Positions 15,791 to 24,758 of a DNA stretch of 64,000 nucleotides are shown piece by piece. The number at the start of each line of letters is the position of its first letter. Position 1 is the first letter of the stretch. The DNA comes from Candidatus Zixiibacteriota bacterium. Lineage in GTDB: Bacteria > Zixibacteria > MSB-5A5 > WJJR01. The notes beneath the pieces were generated by a model, which made no database searches, had not been told where the DNA came from, and saw only the letters and a program-made list of their open reading frames with translations. The DNA lies in contig JBFMGX010000006.1 in NCBI GenBank assembly GCA_040752595.1, positions 1-64,000 of the forward strand, written 5' to 3'. The position numbers and the translations under genes are program-made.

Positions 15791-17776
15791 TCAGCGGGAG
15801 TCTCTTCCCCGAGGTTTCAAGCCGGCCCAAGTGGAGTCGGCGTCGATGCCGACGCCCCACATTGATTCGCCGAGCCACACGGTGCCATCGGCGCCGGGGC
15901 CATCATAGCGGTCGGTTCCGCCCAGATCGAGGAACAGGCCGATTGACCCGTACTCGCGTCGCGGGTTGCCGTACCCTTGCGTGTTCGCCCGCGACAGGAC
16001 GTTGTAGACGTCATCACCCGACCGATCAATGAGCACACCCACACCGTTGGCCGACCCCGCGGCCTGGGACAGATCGGTGGCCTGATACCGGTCATTGCCG
16101 GCGGCGTCGATCAGTAGTCCCGCCGACCAATCATGTCCGCATCCCTGTGAGACGCCCTTGGACGAGTAGGAATCGTCGCCCCCGGCATCGAGCAGGCACC
16201 CCGCTGTCATGTGCGTCGCCGCGCCTTGGGCATACTGATAGGCGACATAGCGATCATTCCCACCGCCGTCATAGAGACCGCCGAAGGCCCACCAGTAGGA
16301 GCATCCCTGCGCGAAGATGTCCCCCACATAGACATCATTGCCGTGTTGATCCAGAAGCAGGCCGACCCCGCCGGAAAAGTGTGGTCGTGTGCCGTACCCA
16401 AACCCTTGCGAGAGCGACAGAAACCGGTCACGATAGTTCAACGACGCCCCATAGGTCCCGCCGGCGGAATACAGGTCGTTGCCGCCGGCGTCCGCCAAGA
16501 TGCCCCAACCGGCTGCGAAGCCGAATCCCTGGGCATACAGACGGGCGGCGTACTGGTCGGCCTCCACGCCGGCGTCGAACAGAAGACCCAGACCAAAACC
16601 GCCGGCACCTTGCGTATAGGTGTCGGCCTCATACAGATCACGGCCGGAGAGATCGATCAATGCCCCGACACCAAACCACCCAGCCCCGAGTGAGAAGTTC
16701 CCGGCACGATAGGTGTCATCACCCCGCCGGTCGATCAGAAGCCCCCAACTGAAGTAGCCGCACCCCAAGTCGCGCCCGCTCGGGGCCAGATATGTGTCGC
16801 TCCCGTCCCAGTCCACGATCAGACGCGGGTGGCCCGGCGGACGTGGCACCAGCCGATACTCGTCATCTCCACCCGGATCGATGATCGCAACCGGGTCGCC
16901 GGTGAAACGATCGTCACCACGGCTTCCGAATACGATCGGACCCAGCGGCGTTGGTAGGATAACAGTCGTGTCGGCAAGGAAATTGCGACCTTCGGGTGCC
17001 GAATCGGGAAGTGCGTCGATCAAGTTTGCCAACAGGTGGGCGCCGTGGCTGTGAATCCAGCGCCAATCCACCAGTTCGGCGATCGCCCGGATGTGTGTCG
17101 CCAGTGAATCGTTGATTTTCTGCAGCGAATCGAGGACCTCCTCGCTCCGTTCCCGATCGGCTTCGTCTTTTCGTACCAACTGCGGGCAACTATCGATCAA
17201 CAGCGCCCGCGTGGCCGGATCGGCGCGGCGCATGATGGAGTCCGGCCAGGTCGTGTCCGCCAGCGCGCGCATCGTCCGCTGCACGAATCGGCCCCATTCG
17301 GGGGACAATCGCTCGATGGTCTTGGCGAGGGATGAAGGAAGCGGGATGGGCAGGGTGTCCCCGACAACGAAGGGGGGGCGTTTTGAGAACTCCTGCAGAA
17401 AATCCCTACATCGTAGGAACGCCGCATCGGGCGGCCGTCCTGCACTGTCGGTGCCGGGAGTGCCGAGGATTCGGGCGGCATACTGCTGGAGGACATCGGG
17501 CGCGGTCGATGGCCTCGTCATGACATGATCAACAAGCGGCAGCCGGAAGGGATCGCGATCGACATAGTCATCGCGGAGAGCCAAATCGCGCGGCAGCAGG
17601 TGGACATACGACAGGGCCGTGGCGATGGCGCCGACCGGCCAGGTCGCTCCCGCATCAAACGTGCTGTCGAGCCGCAGGTGCCCCTGAGCCCGCAGGGATG
17701 CCGGGCACATCACAAGGCAGAGGGTCGACAACCCAACGGCACGAAGCCACGTCCGGACCGTGTGCGATGCCTCCAT
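15791..17776 (-). CDS. exported protein with an array of 27-residue GNDxY...QGxG repeats
   Basis: The 661-residue protein has a signal peptide (1-31) and a helical, charged N-terminal region to about 280. An array follows (about 286-625) in which G-[ND]-D-x-Y blocks recur at 352, 378, 405, 432, 479, 506, 533, 560 and 587, a period of 26-27 residues (one gap of 47 holds a longer unit). A typical unit reads GNDRY....AQG....GxLLDAGG. Regular Gly, Asp and Tyr placement suggests a beta-solenoid with Asp-rich, perhaps calcium-binding, turns. The pattern differs from RTX nonapeptides. I do not recognise a named family. It is followed by the HEAT gene with a one-base gap, so the two are probably translated together. 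Confidence 0.75.
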   Translation of the reverse strand: MEASHTVRTWLRAVGLSTLCLVMCPASLRAQGHLRLDSTFDAGATWPVGAIATALSYVHLLPRDLALRDDYVDRDPFRLPLVDHVMTRPSTAPDVLQQYAARILGTPGTDSAGRPPDAAFLRCRDFLQEFSKRPPFVVGDTLPIPLPSSLAKTIERLSPEWGRFVQRTMRALADTTWPDSIMRRADPATRALLIDSCPQLVRKDEADRERSEEVLDSLQKINDSLATHIRAIAELVDWRWIHSHGAHLLANLIDALPDSAPEGRNFLADTTVILPTPLGPIVFGSRGDDRFTGDPVAIIDPGGDDEYRLVPRPPGHPRLIVDWDGSDTYLAPSGRDLGCGYFSWGLLIDRRGDDTYRAGNFSLGAGWFGVGALIDLSGRDLYEADTYTQGAGGFGLGLLFDAGVEADQYAARLYAQGFGFAAGWGILADAGGNDLYSAGGTYGASLNYRDRFLSLSQGFGYGTRPHFSGGVGLLLDQHGNDVYVGDIFAQGCSYWWAFGGLYDGGGNDRYVAYQYAQGAATHMTAGCLLDAGGDDSYSSKGVSQGCGHDWSAGLLIDAAGNDRYQATDLSQAAGSANGVGVLIDRSGDDVYNVLSRANTQGYGNPRREYGSIGLFLDLGGTDRYDGPGADGTVWLGESMWGVGIDADSTWAGLKPRGRDSR

Positions 17777-17868
17777 GCCCGGTCGATAACGAAGCCCGGG
17801 CGCGTCGTCAATCGCTTTTGCGACAGGCGACCGACTTGGACGCAGTCACACGGCTCACGTGAGTCGCC

Positions 17869-17940
17869 GTGCCACGGGTCTTCAGACCCGTGCCGTGTTC
17901 CTTCGCATTGGAGTTCACGGGTCTAAAGACCCGTGGCACC
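17869..17940. repeat. GTGCCACGGGTCTT palindromic repeat, uninterrupted copy
   Basis: A 72-bp element begins GTGCCACGGGTCTTCAGACC and ends GGGTCTAAAGACCCGTGGCAC. It has two ACGGGTCTnnAGACCCGT palindromes facing each other across about 20 bases. The second copy in the window lies inverted at 61086-61337 and is interrupted by another element at the TA that is intact here (17924-17925). Confidence 0.85.
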
Positions 17941-17996
17941 AAGTGCCTGTGTATCGCTCCAGGGTAGGATGCCCGTTGCGGCGGGGACAGCGTCGA

Positions 17997-19223
17997 TCAA
18001 GCAGGGGTTGCCGTGGAGGGCAGCGCCACGCGGGCCACGGTCTCACGAATCTGTTCCAGACGGAACGGCTTGGCCAGCAGGGCATCGACGCCGCAGTCGG
18101 AGAGTTGCTTCTTGTCGATCTGCGCGCCCCACCCGGAGATGATAATCACGGGCAGACGCGGCGTCATGTCACGCGCGGCCCGGGCCACTTCCCATCCCGT
18201 CACGCCCGGCATTCCCAAGTCGGTTACGACGACATCATAGCGACCGTCGCGCATGGCGCCCAGCGCCCGGGCCCCATTGTCGATGGCATCGACATCATGG
18301 CCGGCCGCCCGCAACGCCTCCCCGATGACGTCGAGGATGGTCGTGTCATCATCGACCAACAGAACCCGGCGACCATGCGCTCCCGTCGCGGCCGTCTTGA
18401 TGGCCGGCTCGGTCACCGTCTGATCGGTCGCCGGCAGTTCGATGACGAAACGGCTGCCCTTTCCCACCGTCGATTCGACGCGGATGTGTCCGTGGTGGCG
18501 GGTGACGACACCGTGCACGACCGCCAAACCCAATCCCGAACCCTGGGATCCTTTGGTCGTGTAGAACGGCGAAAAGACCTTCCCGATTTCCTCGGGGGTC
18601 ATGCCGGTTCCCTCGTCGGTCACGGACAGCAGGCAACGGGGTCCATCACGACGGGCGGCCAACGTCAAAGGGCCGCCTTGTGGCATCGCATCGATGGCGT
18701 TTAGAATCAGATTGGCGGCGGCGTCCACCAGATCCGAATGAGTGCCGGAGACGGTCACCTCCGAGCCGCGCTCGACGTCGATGGTGTAGACGATGCCGTG
18801 CTGCTGGGCTTGCGTCTCCCAACGGTGTCGTGTCACCTCGACGGCATCGGTGATGACCTGGTTCAAGTCGGTTGGCTGTAGAGAGTCCCGCTCCCCTTCC
18901 CGGATGAAGTCTTGCAGCCGCTTGACCGTGGCGCCGCCCTGGACGGCGATTTTCTCGATCTGCGCCACTTGGCGCTTGATTTCCTCGACGTCGGACTTGA
19001 TCTGCACGATCTGTGCCCGACCGAGAATGGCGCCGAGGAGATTGTTGAGGTCGTGGATGATCCCGGAAGCCATCTCACCGAGGACGCGCATCTTCTCTTC
19101 GCGTCGCATGAGACGGCCTGTGGACAGTGCCAAGGGGTCCGCGCCGGCCAGCGGCAAACCTGTCTTCCGCTCAGTCGGGGCGCTTGCGCTTCTGAAGCTC
19201 TGCATCAGACGGTCTCCCGCCAT
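17997..19223 (-). CDS. histidine kinase with C-terminal receiver domain, no sensor domain
   Basis: The 408-residue protein has a dimerisation helix with GEMASGIIHDLNNLLGAILG (H57), an HATPase domain with N-box NLILNAIDA (171-179), G1 DEGTG and G2 GSQGSGLGL, and a receiver domain (about 286-400) with D335 and the acidic triplet DDD. No sensory domain or membrane helix precedes the kinase. ATG 19205 has a better GGGAG ribosome-binding site than ATG 19223; the two differ by six codons. It lies 12 bases after the GAF gene, so the two are probably one operon and one sensory unit. Confidence 0.88.
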   Translation of the reverse strand: MAGDRLMQSFRSASAPTERKTGLPLAGADPLALSTGRLMRREEKMRVLGEMASGIIHDLNNLLGAILGRAQIVQIKSDVEEIKRQVAQIEKIAVQGGATVKRLQDFIREGERDSLQPTDLNQVITDAVEVTRHRWETQAQQHGIVYTIDVERGSEVTVSGTHSDLVDAAANLILNAIDAMPQGGPLTLAARRDGPRCLLSVTDEGTGMTPEEIGKVFSPFYTTKGSQGSGLGLAVVHGVVTRHHGHIRVESTVGKGSRFVIELPATDQTVTEPAIKTAATGAHGRRVLLVDDDTTILDVIGEALRAAGHDVDAIDNGARALGAMRDGRYDVVVTDLGMPGVTGWEVARAARDMTPRLPVIIISGWGAQIDKKQLSDCGVDALLAKPFRLEQIRETVARVALPSTATPA

Positions 19224-19235
19224 CCTGTTGTCTGT

Positions 19236-21485
19236 TCATCGAACCACGGTTGCGAATCGGGATCGCGCGGTATCCACGCCATGACCGGGTCCCGCCGCCA
19301 ACATGGACTCGGGACACGATACGCCATGGTTGGCTTCCAGGAACGACGCGGGGCGGGTCAGGCCAGTCCGTCCGGCGCTCCCGTCGCCGGCTCGGCACCA
19401 GGTCACATCTTCGTCGCCGTTTCGGCCGTGCCGAGGAGGAACAAAGCCGGAATGCTCGCCGAGTTCAGCCATGAAGCTGACAACCGACTCGTGCACGCTG
19501 GCGGCACAACGCTCAATCGTCTTCAGGTACTTCATGGTCTCCAAAGAGAGATCGGCCTGTTTGTGGCGGATCAGTTCCGCCGATCCAATGATGCTCGTCA
19601 GCGGATTGACGATGCGTCTGTGCAATTCCCTGGTCGCATCGATATCGGTGCTCGGGGAACTCCCCGGCGGCGCCATGACGCGTTGTCTCGTCCATCGACT
19701 GGCGAGAACCGAGGCCAGATTGGACAGGAGCAAGCGGTCCATTCGGTCCAGACGGGAGCGATCGGGATCACGCATTTCGAGCACGTTGAGCGCACCGAGC
19801 CACTGGTCGCCGACGGTGATGGGGACCACGCAGCCGGTCTTGATCCCGGCGGCGAGCGTCGATTCCGCCTCGTTGGCGGTCATCAGGGACTCGGGGTCGC
19901 CCTGGTCAATCTGCAGGAGGCGATGACTGCCCAACGCCCAGCGGTGCCAGGGCAAACAATCGAGTGGCATCGGGCCGGATTGGGCGCTGCGACCGACCCG
20001 TCCTGCCGCGGCGACCTGCTCCAAGGTCCGCTCCTCGGAGTCGTAGCGGAACAGACGCATCCCGGAGACGTCGAGCAGCTCTTTGGCGTCTTGGAGCAGG
20101 GCGGCATCATCCGACCATGAGTCGACATCATCGCGGAGGCGCTGTACGAAGGTCTCCACGGCACGCAGTCGATTGGCATCACGGTGCCCTTCCAGCCCGC
20201 GCAGCCAAAGAGACAGCACATCCGCGATGACTGCCAAGACATGGATCTCGGACTCGCCGTAGAATGCCACGCGCCGGTGTGCCACGGTGATCGTCCCCCG
20301 GATCTCGTCACCGTCGAGTATCGGCGCGACCAGGCGGGACCGCATCCCGAGGCGGCACTCCCATGGCTCGCCATCCAAGAGACCATCCACGGAGGCCATG
20401 CGCAGATCGGGCGTGATCAAAGCGCGGCGCATGGCCATGACCCGCTGCGTCTGGCTGTCAGAGATCGGCCAGCGGCGGCGGTTCTCGAGGACGCTCTCGT
20501 CCGGCCCACGGCCATCGGTGAGGAGCATGCTGACGCGATTCTCATGGAACCGGGAGCGGTCCAGCCATGACACGGACAGATAGTCAACGTCGCAGACACC
20601 GCGCAGCCCGTCTGCGATCGCCGTCAAGCCGCGCTCAAACCGATCGGTAGTTGCCAGAGCCGGAAACAGACGGCGCAGGTTGTCGCAGAGACGGCTGTAC
20701 CGAGCGCCCATCGCGGCACCGGTCCAGTCGGCCAGGGCGCGGCCGACCAATGCCCCGATGCTCAAAAGCATGCGACGGTCCGCAGAGACTTGCGCCTGCA
20801 GCCGGGGGTTGTCGAGGACCATGACCGCCAGCGCGACGCCATCACTGCCGAAGGGCAAGGCGAGGGTCGAGGAATCACCGGTTGGAGTCATTGGAGCGAC
20901 AGCGAGATCGGACTTCACGGCGGCCTGCCAGGCCAGGTCACTCAGGGCATGGCCACGGTCCTCCTGCCGGTTGATGGGTGAGCGATTGATGGACGCTGTC
21001 GCCTCAGTGATCGTGCCGATCCGCAGGGCCCGGCGACGGGCATGGCTGATCTTGAACACATGTGCCGCCTGCGCCGACGTCGCATGGCGCAGGACAGCCG
21101 CGACACTGAACAGCATCTCATCGAGTGAAGCGCTCGCGGTGGTCGCGCGGACGATCGCCTGCCAGATATCGTCGTTCTTCAGCCCGCGTGCGCGGGTCGT
21201 GCTTGTCATCCCGCGGCGGCGAATGGAACTGTAAACGGCGATCGTCAGTCCCAGAGAGAGACTCACGGCGAAGGGGATCGCCGCCTTGGGGAGGGTTAGT
21301 GACCCAGCTTGAGTGACCGAAGGTGGGCCTACTTGAATGGCCAGGATGACGGCCGACCAGAGGGAATACGCCAGCGCCATGACTCCCATCCGCTGACAGC
21401 CGGACCGGGTGTGCGCCCGCGCGGCGAGCGCAAGGATGACCATCCCGGACAACAGGGTGGCTCCTGCCAAGATTGCGGTGAGCAT
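19236..21485 (-). CDS. membrane GAF-domain sensor protein with kinase-like dimerisation helix but no ATPase
   Basis: I chose ATG 21485 because an AAGGGGGG ribosome-binding site lies 7 bases before it; the frame is open 32 codons further up. The product of about 749 residues has three N-terminal membrane segments, then tandem GAF-like domains. Near the end (about 619-640) comes an H-box-like segment RELHRRIVNPLTSIIGSAEL. The usual histidine position is shifted by one residue, and no HATPase follows; the last 90 residues are low-complexity and charged. It probably feeds signals to the kinase encoded next to it (17997-19223). Confidence 0.75.
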   Translation of the reverse strand: MLTAILAGATLLSGMVILALAARAHTRSGCQRMGVMALAYSLWSAVILAIQVGPPSVTQAGSLTLPKAAIPFAVSLSLGLTIAVYSSIRRRGMTSTTRARGLKNDDIWQAIVRATTASASLDEMLFSVAAVLRHATSAQAAHVFKISHARRRALRIGTITEATASINRSPINRQEDRGHALSDLAWQAAVKSDLAVAPMTPTGDSSTLALPFGSDGVALAVMVLDNPRLQAQVSADRRMLLSIGALVGRALADWTGAAMGARYSRLCDNLRRLFPALATTDRFERGLTAIADGLRGVCDVDYLSVSWLDRSRFHENRVSMLLTDGRGPDESVLENRRRWPISDSQTQRVMAMRRALITPDLRMASVDGLLDGEPWECRLGMRSRLVAPILDGDEIRGTITVAHRRVAFYGESEIHVLAVIADVLSLWLRGLEGHRDANRLRAVETFVQRLRDDVDSWSDDAALLQDAKELLDVSGMRLFRYDSEERTLEQVAAAGRVGRSAQSGPMPLDCLPWHRWALGSHRLLQIDQGDPESLMTANEAESTLAAGIKTGCVVPITVGDQWLGALNVLEMRDPDRSRLDRMDRLLLSNLASVLASRWTRQRVMAPPGSSPSTDIDATRELHRRIVNPLTSIIGSAELIRHKQADLSLETMKYLKTIERCAASVHESVVSFMAELGEHSGFVPPRHGRNGDEDVTWCRAGDGSAGRTGLTRPASFLEANHGVSCPESMLAAGPGHGVDTARSRFATVVR

Positions 21486-21844
21486 TGAACTTCCCCCCTT
21501 CGCCAGTTCGAGGGCTCCCTGCACGGCCCCGGCGATCGCCGGGCCGTTGAAGGTCGGGCAGAATGTGCAAAGCGCCATCACGTGCCAGACTCCGGCCGAC
21601 CTGCGTCCGCCGCGTTGCTCCGGCTGTTGGTGCGTGAGACGCGTCCAGCTCTACCCGCCTCGCCAGCCGGAGCTGCAGGAGCAACGGATGGGGTTGGCCC
21701 CACAGCCGTATGTTGTTAGCATCGGCTTGTCAGGACAAAACTTGACCGGGTCGTAACGGAGCGGGGACTACGCCATGGTATGGGGCTGGCTCCTCAGGGG
21801 TCATTGCACAAGCAGGACGTGTGGGCGACGCCGCCTCGTGCTCG

Positions 21845-22657
21845 TCACATCCGCGTCCAATGTCTCGCCGGGTCAGGGATGTGCCGGCATTCAGTGATCC
21901 AGTGGTGCACCGGCATCCAGTCCACCCGTTCGAAGCAGCGGTTGACGGCCATCAGGCGATGCGTGGAACGGCGAAGGAGCTGATAGGGATCGTGAACCGG
22001 AAGCCGAGTATCCGGCAGAATTCGATGTCGAATCCGGAAACGATCCGCCAGGACATAGACCGGAACATCGGCGGTGACGGCCAGCATTGAGAGCATGAGT
22101 GAGCCGGTCTTGTTCACGAATCCGCGCCGGTCGACCCAGTCTGCGCCCAGGACGACCGCCCCGCATTGCATGATCGAGCGCCCCGCGCTGGCGTCGGTGA
22201 CCAAAGTCACTTCGCATCCCTCACCGGCCAGCAACCGGGCCATGATCGCACCTTCACGGGCCGGGCGCGACTCGCAGATGGTCACGCGGACGCGGCGGCT
22301 GTGAGCCATGTGGCGGCAGGCCGCCAGAACGGTGCCGGACTGGCTCAGGAGCAACAAGGGACGTCGTGTGGGAATGATCTGTGCTGCAACGTCCGCCAGC
22401 GCGCGTCGGCTGTGACGTGTGTCCTGCAGCCACGTGCAGAGGTTGTCGGCCAGTCGATCGCGGAGTCCTTTGCGGGAGAGCTTCGCCTTCACGCGCAGCG
22501 ACGTGCCGAACGTTTCGCGCAGATCCTGCAGAACGGCCATGGCCGGGTGCGCGGCCGCCAATGCTGCCAGGTCGCGCTGGAGCCGCGACAGGTCCACGTT
22601 GCGATGTCGCGAGCGAATCTCCGAGTTGAGGTAACGAACCGCCCGCTCGGCGATCAT
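21845..22657 (-). CDS. eIF-2B alpha/beta/delta-like family protein
   Basis: The ATG at 22657, with GGGGAG ribosome-binding site, gives 270 residues. The C-terminal half has the family pattern: LLLLSQSGTVLAACRHM, ICESRPAREG, VTLVTDASAG, VVLGADWVDRRGFVNKTGSL and the final VPVYVLADRFRI. Bacterial and archaeal members of this family include ribose-1,5-bisphosphate isomerase and methylthioribose-1-phosphate isomerase; this short form cannot be assigned to one. It follows the RNase HIII gene with a 35-base gap. Confidence 0.8.
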   Translation of the reverse strand: MIAERAVRYLNSEIRSRHRNVDLSRLQRDLAALAAAHPAMAVLQDLRETFGTSLRVKAKLSRKGLRDRLADNLCTWLQDTRHSRRALADVAAQIIPTRRPLLLLSQSGTVLAACRHMAHSRRVRVTICESRPAREGAIMARLLAGEGCEVTLVTDASAGRSIMQCGAVVLGADWVDRRGFVNKTGSLMLSMLAVTADVPVYVLADRFRIRHRILPDTRLPVHDPYQLLRRSTHRLMAVNRCFERVDWMPVHHWITECRHIPDPARHWTRM

Positions 22658-22692
22658 CGAGCTCCCCGAGCGCCGGTCCGTCAGAAGTCGCG

Positions 22693-23424
22693 TCAGCGTC
22701 GGCCGGCGGCGAGGGATTGCGCCTTGGCGGTGTTCTTGAAATGGCATTTGGCCAGGCCGGTGAGCTTCTCCACTCCGAAGCGAGCAATGATCCGGGCCGC
22801 CGCGTCGTCGACCGGTGGCCCGGCTCCCTTGGGGAGGTCCACTCCCGTCGCCTGGGACAGCGCCTTCAGCCGGCGAAGGAAGTCGGCGCGGGCCATCACG
22901 GAGGCGGCGGCCACAACGACGTCGCGCTCCCCCTGCGGCATCTGGACAAGACGGACGCTCCGGCCCTTGGCAAAGAGGGCCTTTTCGATCAGTGCGGCAT
23001 CCCCGAACTGATCGGCAATGACCAGCTCAACCGGCGTTATCTCCAGCAGGTTTTCGATGGCGCGTGCGTGTCCCCACGCCAGCAGACGGTTCAGATTCTT
23101 CATGCGACCGTGGAGTTCGTTGTATTTCTCGGGGCCGATGGCGACGATGGTGTGCGGAATCTTCGCCTGTACGATCTGCCGCGCGAGCGCTTGCGCTCGT
23201 CCATCAGAGAGCTTCTTTGAGTCGGTCACGCCCCAATCGGACAATCGCGCCGCCGCGACAAAATCCGCCGCCACCGCGGCGATGACCAGGGGTCCGAAGT
23301 AGTCCCCTTTCCCCGACTCGTCTGTCCCGGCACGTCGCTGCGCCACCGGGATTGCGGACGTGCCCTCCGAATCGGCCTGGTCCGAGGTGCCGTTGCGAGT
23401 GGCCGTGGCGCGGACGGGACGCAT
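22693..23424 (-). CDS. rnhC: ribonuclease HIII lacking the usual N-terminal substrate-binding domain
   Basis: The 243-residue protein carries the RNase HII/HIII signature GTDESGKGDYFGPLV (D35, E36), followed by VTDSKKLSD, a YN-x-LH-x-RMKNLN-x-LLAWGHA region typical of HIII, VIADQFG and ASVMARADFL. HIII enzymes normally have about 80-90 residues of a TBP-like domain before the first catalytic aspartate; here only about 32 charged residues precede it. The catalytic core seems complete. It removes RNA from RNA-DNA hybrids. The start lies two bases after the stop of the exported-protein gene. Confidence 0.88.
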   Translation of the reverse strand: MRPVRATATRNGTSDQADSEGTSAIPVAQRRAGTDESGKGDYFGPLVIAAVAADFVAAARLSDWGVTDSKKLSDGRAQALARQIVQAKIPHTIVAIGPEKYNELHGRMKNLNRLLAWGHARAIENLLEITPVELVIADQFGDAALIEKALFAKGRSVRLVQMPQGERDVVVAAASVMARADFLRRLKALSQATGVDLPKGAGPPVDDAAARIIARFGVEKLTGLAKCHFKNTAKAQSLAAGRR

Positions 23425-23426
23425 GG

Positions 23427-24122
23427 TCAGTTGCCCGATCCCCCCGATGAATCGGCCGGCGGATTGAAATCCATCGAGAGGATCATGTTCTTGATTTCAT
23501 CGGTGACCTGCGGGTATACGACGCGCTCGCAGAGCATGTAGAAGACGTACATCTGGCCGCCGTGCTTGACGACGAACAACTCGCCGATGAGCGCGTCGTT
23601 GATCACCGAGTACCGGTCGCGGGAGCGATCATACGTCTGCGCCTCGTATTCCAGTCGGAACGCCTGACGGACGCCGCTCTCGCCATTGATCTGAATCCGG
23701 CTGGCGTCCTGAATGCTCCCCTTGCTGATGATCGGCACTGCTGTTGCCAGGTCCTTGCGCCATTTCAGCTTGCTGCGCGAGTCGGTGATGGCCGCCATGA
23801 TGGAATCGACGGGCAAGCTCGACGTGTCGACCCATAGTCCGAGACTGGGAGGAGTGAAGGACTCCAGATTCGCACGACGGTCGGCGGGCACATAGTAGTT
23901 GCTCTGCGTGAGCTTAAAACGGATGCGAAGCGGCTTGTTGAGGTCTTCTTGGGCGATCTTGCCGTACTTCCAGTTGTCGTATTTCTGAAAGGAGAAGCCA
24001 TAGCGCCGATCCCTGTACCGATTGCCATCGACCTGACCGGTCTCCTGCTTGTTGGCTGCCAGTGCCGCAGTCACCGCCATGACTGCCGCCAACCACAGAA
24101 GGCTCGTCGTGAGTCGTTTCAT
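23427..24122 (-). CDS. exported protein of unknown function
   Basis: ATG 24122 has a strong AAAGGAGGAG ribosome-binding site three bases away and is followed by a signal peptide (1-22, ending AALAA). The mature part of about 209 residues contains YGFSFQKYDNWKYGKI, an IRFKLTQSNYYVP strand pair and a C-terminal ITDEIKNMILSMDF-like segment. This layout resembles small periplasmic proteins that measure or modify an envelope component, but I recognise no family. It is co-oriented and nearly contiguous with rnhC. Confidence 0.65.
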   Translation of the reverse strand: MKRLTTSLLWLAAVMAVTAALAANKQETGQVDGNRYRDRRYGFSFQKYDNWKYGKIAQEDLNKPLRIRFKLTQSNYYVPADRRANLESFTPPSLGLWVDTSSLPVDSIMAAITDSRSKLKWRKDLATAVPIISKGSIQDASRIQINGESGVRQAFRLEYEAQTYDRSRDRYSVINDALIGELFVVKHGGQMYVFYMLCERVVYPQVTDEIKNMILSMDFNPPADSSGGSGN

Positions 24123-24758
24123 CTGCTCCTCCTTTCCACCATGTTCGTGGAGCGAATTCCGCCGACGGGGCGGAGGGGACTGCCCTCCCCCTTGTTTTAC
24201 ACCCGCCGACCATGACGATAAGGGGCGGGGTACGGAAATCCAAGTTGAACTGAAACGAAGGCCGTGGCGCTCGGTCAGTGAGCCGATGTCGGTCGTGAGA
24301 CCGGGGTGCAAAAAGAGGGCCGGGGCATGATGAAGTTGGGATCGGCTACGCTCGGGAGGGTCAGTAGCGAGCGCAGGTCATCATCCCCGGCCGCATGGTT
24401 GGTACGTCAGTGTCGGACTCTACATGGTATCACATGATCGTGAATCGCCCCTCTTCGGTCTTTCCTGTCCGGACCCGTTGCTCGCAACGTGGACCCGACG
24501 ATCCAAGTTCCCTTGCATGTCTTGGGTGATGCCGTGGTCCATAATCCTTGGTGATGGTCACTGGGCCGTTTCCGCCACTCCATATGGCTCCAGAGAACGC
24601 ACCGCAATTCTCATACCGCCCGCGGCCTCAAGCGGCAGTTGACGACACGATCATAACCTTCTGCCGTACAACATACTACAATACGGCGCCCGCGACCGTT
24701 TCGTTGGGGTAGATCGGGGAGGTGCAAGGCGTTGCAGCATGACGCTGCGAACTGGAAT
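24123..24758. other. 636-base intergenic region without a supported gene
   Basis: Short open frames here lack ribosome-binding sites and family resemblance. TTGACG at about 24638 and AT-rich sequence near 24665-24680 (CATACTACAATAC) could hold plus- or minus-strand promoter elements, but no clear -35/-10 pair with correct spacing was found. It separates the nadK operon from the exported-protein/rnhC pair. Confidence 0.5.

Noticed and set aside
19236-21485. Reading the GAF protein as a frameshifted full histidine kinase
   Set aside because: The stop and the next start are in orderly operon spacing, and the next gene has its own complete dimerisation and ATPase domains, so two proteins are more likely.
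24407-24607. A 66-codon minus-strand open frame in the intergenic region
   Set aside because: It has no ribosome-binding site, no family resemblance and composition unlike the neighbouring genes.
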